From contig NZ_CP021978.1 in NCBI RefSeq assembly GCF_004803895.1, forward strand, positions 868,001 through 932,000: a stretch of 64,000 bases of DNA, read 5' to 3'. The notes under the pieces are model-generated. The model searched no databases, was not told the DNA's origin, and was given only the letters and a program-made list of their open reading frames with translations. The position numbers were made by a program, and so were the translations under genes. Positions 24,800-32,519 of the stretch are shown piece after piece. Origin of the DNA: Streptomyces hawaiiensis (GTDB lineage Bacteria; Actinomycetota; Actinomycetes; Streptomycetales; Streptomycetaceae). Numbering within the stretch: position 1 is the first letter of the stretch; every line of letters begins with the position of its first letter.

Positions 24800-26059
24800 A
24801 TGAAGAAGCTTCCCGCCAAGCGCGGCCGCGTCGCCGTCATCGGCGCCGGGCCCGGTGGCATGGCCACCGCACTCTCCGTCCATCAGGCCGGCCACGACGT
24901 CGTGCTGTTCGAGCGCTACCCGCACGCCAGACCCGCCGGCAACATCCTCAACCTGTGGCCGCCACCCATCAAGGCACTCGGGCTGCTAGGAGTGAACACC
25001 GAGGACCTGGGTGCGCCCTGTACGTCCGAGTTCCGCAACGCCCGCGGCCGCCGCCGGGTCCGCGCGGCCCTTCCGAAGCAGGTTGTCCGCGACTACGGCG
25101 GCGGCTTCATCGGCCTGCTGCGCCCCGAGCTGTACGAGCGGCTGCTCGACGCGCTGCCCAAGGGAGTCCTGCGGGTCAACCACACGGTGGAACACGTCGA
25201 GCAGGACGAGAGCGGTGTTCGACTGCGCCTAGCGGACGGACGAGTCCACGAGGCGGACCTCGTGATCGGCGCGGACGGCATCGATTCCCTGGTCCGCCGC
25301 ACTCTGTGGGGCGACGGCCCCAAGCGCGAGCACAACCTGCACATCTTCGGCGGCTATACCTTCGACGAGAGCGTCGAGACCGAACCCGGGATGTGCGTCC
25401 TCTCCCACACCCCCACTGTGCAAGGCAGTTGGACCGCCATCCGCGACAAGGGACGTGACGGCCACCAGTGGTGGATACTCGAAGCGTTCGACGCAAGCCG
25501 GGAATTCACCGGGGATCTGCACTCGACCGCGACCGGCCTCGGTCAGGCCTTCGCCCGTCCGCTCCCCCAGCTGATCGCCGCGACCGACCCCGCGCACGTT
25601 CAGCGCTGGGTGATCCGCGACCGCAAGCCGCTGAAGCAGTGGTCCAAGGGCCGCGCCACCCTCGTCGGCTACGCCGCTCACCCCACGTCCCCGTACGCCG
25701 GGTACGGCGCCGGTATGGCCACCGAAGACGGCTATTTCATCGGCCGCCGCCTGGCAGGGGTGGACCTGAGCGACTACGCCGCCGTTCGCCAGGCACTCGA
25801 CGCCTTCGAGGCCCCCCGCAAACCGCACACCGCCCGACAGTCCCAGCACGCCTACGCCCTCGGGCAGGTCTTCCATCACGCGCCGCGCGCTCTGCAACCG
25901 ATCCGGGACGCGATCCTGGACCGCACCCCACTGATGCAGAAGGTGGTCGGTGACTCCACCCCCATATCGATCTTCACTCAGCTCGGTGAGATCGACCGGG
26001 CCGAAGCCCGCTTCACCGCGCTCCTCCGCCTCGGCGAGACACACGACACCGCTTCCTGA
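24800..26059 (+). CDS. FAD-dependent monooxygenase 2
   Basis: A 419-residue class A flavoprotein hydroxylase. FAD motif VAVIGAGPGGMATAL at about 11-25, the DG motif LVIGADGIDSLVRR, and the C-terminal flavin motif reads LVGYAAHPTSPYAGYGAG. In that motif the usual GD is GY, because the codon is TAC instead of GAC. The Asp normally contacts the FAD ribityl chain, so activity may be changed. The C-terminal 60 residues are longer than in monooxygenase 1. It is last in the operon, 35 bases after the CoA-transferase. It would hydroxylate an aromatic or N-heterocyclic acid. Confidence 0.88.
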   Translation: MKKLPAKRGRVAVIGAGPGGMATALSVHQAGHDVVLFERYPHARPAGNILNLWPPPIKALGLLGVNTEDLGAPCTSEFRNARGRRRVRAALPKQVVRDYGGGFIGLLRPELYERLLDALPKGVLRVNHTVEHVEQDESGVRLRLADGRVHEADLVIGADGIDSLVRRTLWGDGPKREHNLHIFGGYTFDESVETEPGMCVLSHTPTVQGSWTAIRDKGRDGHQWWILEAFDASREFTGDLHSTATGLGQAFARPLPQLIAATDPAHVQRWVIRDRKPLKQWSKGRATLVGYAAHPTSPYAGYGAGMATEDGYFIGRRLAGVDLSDYAAVRQALDAFEAPRKPHTARQSQHAYALGQVFHHAPRALQPIRDAILDRTPLMQKVVGDSTPISIFTQLGEIDRAEARFTALLRLGETHDTAS

Positions 26060-26204
26060 ACCACGTTGCTGGGGCCGCGCCCGCGCCCGGCGGGGCTGGC
26101 CCCAGAACAGCAGGCCGCCAGACGCACGCCCCGACACAGAACGCCAAGCGTTCATCGGGCAGTCGAGAACAACCTCTCCTACGCTCCGCGACCGTCGGTC
26201 AACG

Positions 26205-26350
26205 CATCGCTGGGATCCGCTCGAGGTGGCCGAGCGCGGACTGGGGTTCGCCGCCGACAACTCGGCCACCAGCCGGGTCACGGGTACGCCGAGCACCACG
26301 GCGATCGAGAACAGTGTGTCCACCATGGGGTTGCCCGGCCGTGCTCCAGA
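26205..26350 (-). pseudogene. XRE-family regulator fragment
   Basis: The minus-strand frame reads GNPMVDTLFSIAVVLGVPVT followed by RLVAELSAANPSP, the second half of an XRE HTH and the linker to a cupin domain in regulators of this type. The first helix and the sensor domain are missing. It is a remnant. The surrounding bases 26060-26480 contain no other recognisable gene. Confidence 0.55.
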
Positions 26351-26431
26351 CCGACCACGAGGCGTACTCGTCCGTCGACAACTTCGCCCTGGAAAGCGGT
26401 GGCACGAAAGCCGACCTGTCAGCGGCAATAA

Positions 26432-26668
<237 letters not shown>

Positions 26669-26824
26669 TCTGAGCAGAGCTTCTCCCGAGGACGGCACCG
26701 TGCTCATCGGCTACGGCGCGCTCGGCAGGCCGGAAGACCGTCGCCTGCCACGAGGGCGTCGGGCGGGCCGCGGAGCAGCTCGGGGCCGGACAGCCGACGC
26801 TCATCACGCGATCAGCCGGCACCG

Positions 26825-27904
26825 TCATCGAGGGGGTGTGCTTGCCCGCAGAACGACGTTCGTGGCGACCGGTACGATCCGCGGGGCGTCATCGTCGGAG
26901 AGCGCGAGCTCCGTCGCACGGAGCCCGACCTGCTGCAGAGGAACGTTCACGGACGTCAGCTCCGGGACGACGTCCACCGCCGGGCCGATGTCGTCGAAGC
27001 CGGCGACGGCGATGTCCCGGCCAGGGGCAAGCCCGGCGTCGCGGAATGCGGTCATCACACCGATCGCCATGACGTCGCTCACCGCAAAGACGAGTTCCGT
27101 GCCGTCCAGTCCCCGCCGGACGAGCTCCCTGGCCGCCGCACATCCCCCTCGGCGGCTGAACTCGGCTTCGACCACCAGCCGCTCGTCGACGTCGATTCCG
27201 AACTCGCGCACGCCCTCCACGAAACCGCTGCACCGGTCACGGGACGTCCTGAGGCCGGTCCTCGCCCGGACCACCGCGAACCGCCGGTAGCCGAGCCCTA
27301 CCAGGGCGCGGGCAAGCTGCCGCGCTCCACCGTAGTTGTCGATACTGACGGTGTGGAACGGCAGGTCGTGCTGGCTGATCAGGACTACGCTGCCGCCCGC
27401 TTCCCGGTAGGCGTGGAGCTCCTCGACGAGTGCGTCGCGGGCATCGGCGCCGTCGACGCGGCTGCCGGTCATGACGATGACGCGGGGGCGCATGCCGCGC
27501 AGCGTCCCGACGATCTGGAGTTCCCGCTCCGGGGAGCGGTCCGCAACCGCCATGGTCACGATGAGTCCGGCGGCCTCGGCTGCCTGCGTCACCCCTGCCG
27601 CGATGGAGGAGAAGTACGGGTCGTCGACACCGCTGACGACCAGCGCGGCGATGTTCGTCGAACCCCGCGCGATCGCCTGGGCGGACAGGTGCGGCGCGTA
27701 GTCCAGTTCCGCGGCCGCGGTGAGCACACGGTCGACGTTCTCCTGCCGGACGTTGCGGACGCTGCCGTTGAGCACCCGCGACGCCGTCGCCTGTGAGACG
27801 CCCGCTGCCCGCGCCACATCATGCAGGGTCACCTGGCGCCCCTCGGATACGGCCTCCCCGCGACGCCGTACAGGCGCTGCCGCTCCATCTTCCATGCCGC
27901 ACAT
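26825..27904 (-). CDS. LacI-family regulator A
   Basis: About 359 residues from ATG 27904 (ATG 27895 is equally possible; neither has a clear ribosome site). The N-terminal HTH reads VTLHDVARAAGVSQATASRV and the hinge helix LSAQAIARG. The periplasmic-binding-like ligand domain spans about 85-345, with FAVSDVMAIGVMTAFRDAGL and DIAVAGFDDIGPAVDVVPEL. It is divergent from and paralogous to LacI regulator B. It probably senses a sugar released from plant polysaccharide and controls the secreted enzyme genes to its right. Bases 26669-26824 have no gene. Confidence 0.88.
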   Translation of the reverse strand: MCGMEDGAAAPVRRRGEAVSEGRQVTLHDVARAAGVSQATASRVLNGSVRNVRQENVDRVLTAAAELDYAPHLSAQAIARGSTNIAALVVSGVDDPYFSSIAAGVTQAAEAAGLIVTMAVADRSPERELQIVGTLRGMRPRVIVMTGSRVDGADARDALVEELHAYREAGGSVVLISQHDLPFHTVSIDNYGGARQLARALVGLGYRRFAVVRARTGLRTSRDRCSGFVEGVREFGIDVDERLVVEAEFSRRGGCAAARELVRRGLDGTELVFAVSDVMAIGVMTAFRDAGLAPGRDIAVAGFDDIGPAVDVVPELTSVNVPLQQVGLRATELALSDDDAPRIVPVATNVVLRASTPPR

Positions 27905-28153
27905 TGTGCACCGAGCCGCCCAGCGCCTGGAAGTCGCGGAATCACTACCGAGGGTCACTCCGTAGGCCAGTGCGCTTACTGCGCCGCACATGCCTTGCGG
28001 AATCCAACCGGGCCGACGCGACCACCTTCGAGCCGGGCGAGCGTATCCCGAGTCGGTCACCGGCACTTTCGTCCACACCTCCCCGGCCTGGCAGGGATAT
28101 CCTCGGGTAGCGTCGACGGCGGCTCGTTTTCGTGGTGCGGGAGGGACGGCGCG

Positions 28154-29188
28154 ATGCCCCATTCAGCCAGGCCGACCGTCACCCTGCGTGACGTGGCGGC
28201 GGCCGCCGGTGTGTCGGTTTCGACCGCGTCGCGAGTGCTGGGCGGCAGTGACCGGACGGTCGCGGAGGAATACCGGCAGCGGGTCGTCTCCGCCGCGGCC
28301 GCGTTGCGCTACACCGCGGACGCCGCGGCCCGGGCGATGCGGCGCGCGAACGACTCGATCGCGGTCGTCGGCGACGACCTCACAACCCCCTCGATGGGAA
28401 TGGTCGCCGCGGCGATGGAACGGCGAGCACGCGACGCCGGGGCGTTCGTGACCGTCTCGTCGACCCACGGCACCGCCGAGAGGCAGCTCGAAACCGTCCG
28501 CCTGCAACGTGCTCTGCGGCCGCGTGCGCTCATTCTGACCTCGAGCCGCCTCGACACGAACGCCCTCGGCGGGCGCCTGCTCGACGAGTTGCTCGGCTAC
28601 GAACGCGAGGGCGGCCGGGTGGTGATCGTCGGCGACACCGACATGCCGTTCGACTCCATCAGCTTCGACAATCACGGCCCTGCGAAGGAATTGGCCAGCT
28701 ACGTCGCCGGGGCGGGGCACCGGCACGTGACGATCCTCGCCGGCGCGCGCGGGCAGGGGAACGTCTCCGCCCGTACCGCGGGCTTCATAACCGGTCTCCG
28801 TGACGGCGGCGTCGAGGAGCGGCACATCCGGATCTCGCACTGCACGGTGAGCCGCCAAGGAGGGTTCGACGCGGCGCGGCAGCTGGTCGCCGAGGGGCTG
28901 GAGCCGCCCCACGCGGTCCTCGCCGCCAACGACACCATCGCCATCGGTGCGATGTCCGCCTTCCGGGCTGCCGGGATGGCGGTGCCGGGCGACGTCTCGG
29001 TGACCGGTTTCGACGACATCGAGCTCGCGATCGACGTGACACCGCGGCTGACGACCGTGTCGTTGCCGCTGGCGCAGGCAGGTGCCGAGGCAGTCCGCCT
29101 CGCGCTCGCGGATCGTGCGGAAGCAGAGCATTTGAGGATGCGCGGGCAGGTCGTGGTGCGCGACAGCACGGCGATCCGCGTCGTCTGA
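28154..29188 (+). CDS. LacI-family regulator B
   Basis: A 344-residue regulator, ATG 28154 behind GGGAGGGA. The HTH reads VTLRDVAAAAGVSVSTASRV. The ligand domain contains LDELLGYEREGGRVVIVGDT, NDTIAIGAMSAFRAAGM and VSVTGFDDIELAIDVTPRL. It shares many positions with regulator A, as shown by LVEELHAYREAGGSVVLI in A against LLDELLGYEREGGRVVIV in B. It lies directly upstream of the GH59-like gene, and an ATGCA-N5-TGCAT dyad in the gap is a candidate operator. Confidence 0.9.
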   Translation: MPHSARPTVTLRDVAAAAGVSVSTASRVLGGSDRTVAEEYRQRVVSAAAALRYTADAAARAMRRANDSIAVVGDDLTTPSMGMVAAAMERRARDAGAFVTVSSTHGTAERQLETVRLQRALRPRALILTSSRLDTNALGGRLLDELLGYEREGGRVVIVGDTDMPFDSISFDNHGPAKELASYVAGAGHRHVTILAGARGQGNVSARTAGFITGLRDGGVEERHIRISHCTVSRQGGFDAARQLVAEGLEPPHAVLAANDTIAIGAMSAFRAAGMAVPGDVSVTGFDDIELAIDVTPRLTTVSLPLAQAGAEAVRLALADRAEAEHLRMRGQVVVRDSTAIRVV

Positions 29189-29274
29189 AGCGCCCTCGAG
29201 CCCGACCGCGCCGGCGGGTCACTCCGGCCAACACACCCAGGGCCCTCGGGCCACCGGAACGTCGCACGCCAAAG

Positions 29275-29289
29275 ATGCATTTCTTGCAT
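29275..29289. promoter_or_regulatory. ATGCA-N5-TGCAT dyad
   Basis: ATGCATTTCTTGCAT lies 14 bases upstream of the -35 box of the GH59-like gene and 87 bases after LacI regulator B. The symmetry fits a LacI-family half-site pair. It is not found upstream of the sister promoter at 32197. Confidence 0.45.
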
Positions 29290-29302
29290 GTTTACCGACG
29301 TC

Positions 29303-29332
29303 TTGACGCCTTCGATCACAGACGGGCACACT
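29303..29332 (+). promoter_or_regulatory. Promoter of the GH59-like gene
   Basis: TTGACG (29303-29308), an 18-base spacer, and CACACT (29327-29332) fit a housekeeping-type Streptomyces promoter. The box and about 25 bases on each side are almost the same as those at 32197, apart from a 7-base insertion after GCGCG. The leader to GTG 29478 is about 140 bases. Confidence 0.6.
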
Positions 29333-29477
29333 GCGCGCCAATGCGGAATACGATTTCCCGCCGCAGCGGGGCACCTATCACCGGGGGCGCCCCACCTCTG
29401 CAATCCCGCGCGATGCACCGGACCTAGTCCCCGGTGCAAGCCTCACAACCCCCACACCCCTCCGAGGAGGATCTCCC

Positions 29478-31958
29478 GTGCACGACGTCATAGGGCTGCC
29501 TGACAGGCACATCAGACGGTTGGCGGCCCTGGCCGCCCTGCTCATGGGACTGGCCCTGCTGACCGGCCGAGCAGTGTCGCCCGCGTATGCCGCCACCGAC
29601 ACGGCCATCGCCGTGGACGGCACCAGCGGTGGACGCACCTTCGACGGCGTGGGCGCGATCAGCGGCGGCGGCGGCAACACCCGCCTCCTGGTCGACTACC
29701 CGTCCAGCCAGCGCAACCAGATCCTGGACTACCTGTTCAAGCCCGGCTACGGCGCGTCCCTGCAGATCCTCAAGGTCGAGATCGGCGGCGACACCAACTC
29801 AACCGACGGCTCCGAGGCCAGCTTCGAGCACTCGAAGGACGACATCGACTGCAACGCCGGCTACGAGTGGTGGTTGATGGAGCAGGCCAAGGCCCGTAAC
29901 CCCAACATCAAGCTCTTCGCCCTGGCCTGGGGCGCCCCCGGCTGGATAGGGAACGGCAACTTCTACTCGACGGACGGGATCAACTACCTGATCGACTGGT
30001 TGGGCTGCGCCAAGCAGCACGGCCTGAGCATCGACTACCTCGGCGGCCAGAACGAGAAGACGTACAGCGCCTCCTTCTACGAGAACCTGAAGTCGGCCCT
30101 GGCCGCGAACGGCTACACCTCGACCAAGCTGGTCGGCAGCGATGAGACCAACTGGAACATCGCCACCGCCATGAAGACCGACAGCGCCCTGAACAACGCC
30201 GTGGACATCGTCGGCGCGCACTATCCCTGCACGTACGCGTCCGCGATGACCACCTGCTCCTCCTCCGCCGACGCCCAGTCGCTGGGCAAGCAGCTCTGGG
30301 CCAGCGAGAACGGCTCGGAGAACGCCGAGACCGGGGCGGCCCCGGTCGCCCGTGCCATCAACCGCGGCTACCTCGACGCCAAGATGAGCGCGTACATCAA
30401 CTGGCCCATGCTGGCCGCCGACTACCAGAACCTCTACTTCCACGACCAGGGCCTGGTCACCGCGAACCAGCCGTGGTCCGGCGCCTACAGTGTCTCCCGC
30501 ACCGCCTGGTCCATCGCCCAGACCACGCAGTTCACCTCACCCGGCTGGAAGTACCTCGACAGCGCCTCCGGCTACCTCGGCGGCGACCGCGCCAACGGCA
30601 GCTACGTCAGCTACGCCGCGCCCGACAAGAGCGCCTGGAGCACCGTCTTCGAGACCATGGACGCCACCGCGTCCCAGACGGTCACCCTCGACATCGCCGG
30701 CGGCCTGCCCGGCGGCACCCTGCACGTGTGGTCCACCGACCTGTCACAGCCCGGCGGCGCCACCCCGCGCATGGTGCAGAACAGTGACCTGACCGCCAAC
30801 AACGGCACGTACACCCTCACCCTGGACCCCGGTCACGTCTACACCGTGACCACCACCACCGGCCAGGGTGCCGGAACGGCCACCTCGCCCGCGCGCAACC
30901 GGCTCGTCATGCCCTACTCGGACTCCTTCGCCGGCTACAGCACCGGGCAGGAGGCGAAGTACTTCGCCTCCATGAACGGCGCGTTCCAGGCCGCCCCCTG
31001 CACCGGGGGCCGCACCGGCCAGTGTCTGCGCCAGACCGCACCCCAGAAGCCGATCGTCTGGTGGTACCCGGCCACGAACGCCCTCCAGCCCTACACCCTC
31101 ATGGGCGACGTCGGCTGGAGCAACTACACGGTCAGCTCCGACGTACTGCTGGAGAAGAGCAGCAGCTCCGCAGAGCTCCTCGGCCGTGTCGGCACCCAGA
31201 CGAAGTTCAGCGCCGGGGGGATGAACGCCTACCACCTGCGCCTGTCCGACACCGGATCCTGGTCGCTGTTGAAGACCGACACCGCCGGCAACAAAGCGTG
31301 GAACTGGACCACCCTTGCCAGCGGTACCGTCACCGCTCCCGGCACGGGCACCTGGCACAACCTGTCGCTGACCTTCCAGGGCAGCACGATCATCGCCAAG
31401 ATCGACGGAAACACCGTCGGCACGGTCACCGACACGAGCTACGGTGCGGGCCTGGCCGGCCTGGGCACCGCCGGCTACTACCCCGTCGAATACTCCAACT
31501 TCTCCGTCACCCACGAGCCGGTCAGCGACCTGTCCGGCACCTACAAGATCATCAGCGTCAGCACCGGCAAGGTGCTCACCGCCTACAACGGTGGAACCAG
31601 CGACGGCACGCCCGTCGTTCAGAAGACCGACGCGAACAGCGGAAGCCAGCAGTGGAAACTGGCCTACACCAGCGGCGGCTACCTCACCATCACGGGTGTC
31701 ACCAGTGGCAAGTCCCTCGACGTCAACGCGGCTTCCACTTGGCCCGGCACCCAGTTGCAGCTCAAGACCCCCAGCGGGAGCGTCAGCCAGCAGTGGCTGA
31801 TCGCCCCGGGCGACAGCGGCAGCTACACCATCGAGTCCCGGTCGAACGGGTACAAGGTGGACGTGTACAAGGGTGGGACCACCGACAACACCCCCATCGA
31901 CCAGTGGTACACCAACGGCGGCAGCAACCAGCGCTGGAAGCTGGTCAAGGTGGCATGA
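29478..31958 (+). CDS. Secreted GH59-like galactosidase with ricin-type lectin domain
   Basis: An 826-residue secreted enzyme. GTG 29478 follows GAGGAGG. Signal peptide about 1-39. The catalytic barrel (about 42-360) carries the acid/base Glu193 in YLGGQNEKT and the nucleophile Glu277 in QLWASENGSE, the pattern of GH59 galactocerebrosidases (GH30-like clan). A beta-sandwich and a lectin-like domain (about 470-680) follow, then a ricin-type beta-trefoil (about 690-826) with repeated QQW and QRW motifs. GH59-type bacterial enzymes act on beta-galactosyl linkages; here arabinogalactan or galactan is likely. A strong terminator follows. Confidence 0.85.
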   Translation: MHDVIGLPDRHIRRLAALAALLMGLALLTGRAVSPAYAATDTAIAVDGTSGGRTFDGVGAISGGGGNTRLLVDYPSSQRNQILDYLFKPGYGASLQILKVEIGGDTNSTDGSEASFEHSKDDIDCNAGYEWWLMEQAKARNPNIKLFALAWGAPGWIGNGNFYSTDGINYLIDWLGCAKQHGLSIDYLGGQNEKTYSASFYENLKSALAANGYTSTKLVGSDETNWNIATAMKTDSALNNAVDIVGAHYPCTYASAMTTCSSSADAQSLGKQLWASENGSENAETGAAPVARAINRGYLDAKMSAYINWPMLAADYQNLYFHDQGLVTANQPWSGAYSVSRTAWSIAQTTQFTSPGWKYLDSASGYLGGDRANGSYVSYAAPDKSAWSTVFETMDATASQTVTLDIAGGLPGGTLHVWSTDLSQPGGATPRMVQNSDLTANNGTYTLTLDPGHVYTVTTTTGQGAGTATSPARNRLVMPYSDSFAGYSTGQEAKYFASMNGAFQAAPCTGGRTGQCLRQTAPQKPIVWWYPATNALQPYTLMGDVGWSNYTVSSDVLLEKSSSSAELLGRVGTQTKFSAGGMNAYHLRLSDTGSWSLLKTDTAGNKAWNWTTLASGTVTAPGTGTWHNLSLTFQGSTIIAKIDGNTVGTVTDTSYGAGLAGLGTAGYYPVEYSNFSVTHEPVSDLSGTYKIISVSTGKVLTAYNGGTSDGTPVVQKTDANSGSQQWKLAYTSGGYLTITGVTSGKSLDVNAASTWPGTQLQLKTPSGSVSQQWLIAPGDSGSYTIESRSNGYKVDVYKGGTTDNTPIDQWYTNGGSNQRWKLVKVA

Positions 31959-31980
31959 CCGACTGAGCAACCGAGCCCTT

Positions 31981-32016
31981 GGGTGGGGCAGGCCCGACCC
32001 CCGGCCTGCCCCACCC
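31981..32016. terminator. Stem-loop terminator
   Basis: A perfect 14-bp stem, GGGTGGGGCAGGCC (31981-31994) with 32003-32016, and an 8-base loop, 22 bases after the GH59-like gene. Bases 32017-32190 hold no gene. Confidence 0.8.
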
Positions 32017-32196
32017 GTGCGCCGGGAGCCATGAGATCCGCCTGCGCTGCTGGGCCCCCGCCGGGGCGACGGGTTGAGCAGCCAGTGACAAGGGCCTCAC
32101 CGAAGCAGCCGGGCTGCCGCACGGCTCGCTGTCGCATGGCGCCGTCGACTTTCCGGCAGGGGTCTCCACAACGCTGACGTTCATCTGCTCGAAACC

Positions 32197-32226
32197 TTGA
32201 CGCACTCGATCACCGCTGGGCACACT
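32197..32226 (+). promoter_or_regulatory. Promoter of the beta-helix gene
   Basis: TTGACG (32197-32202), an 18-base spacer and CACACT (32221-32226) match the promoter at 29303, including the flanks CTCGATCACCG and GCGGAATACGTTTTCCCG. The leader to ATG 32520 is about 290 bases with no recognisable gene. Confidence 0.6.
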
Positions 32227-32519
32227 GCGCGGAATACGTTTTCCCGATGCGCTCCGAGGGGCAGGCATGACGTTCTCGAAGGCCCGCTGCACATCCGGGA
32301 GGGCACTGTGACACAGGAAGCACGGATCTTGGAGCCGCCGCAGAGCTCAGCCCCCGATGGGTGTCCGGCCGGACCAGTGCCCATGTCGTCGCGCAGCCGT
32401 TGGTGCGTCCACCGTACGGTCCCGAGCCGCCAGCGCCCCGAGTCGTTACGCGACGTCTCGGCTGGAGGCGTCACGACAGGAGCCGGTACCTCACCACCAC
32501 AGACGACAAGAAGAGGACA

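Noticed and set aside
25229..26428. A 399-codon minus-strand frame as a full regulator gene
   Set aside because: Only about 45 residues at 26205-26350 resemble an XRE protein; the rest is antisense to monooxygenase 2.
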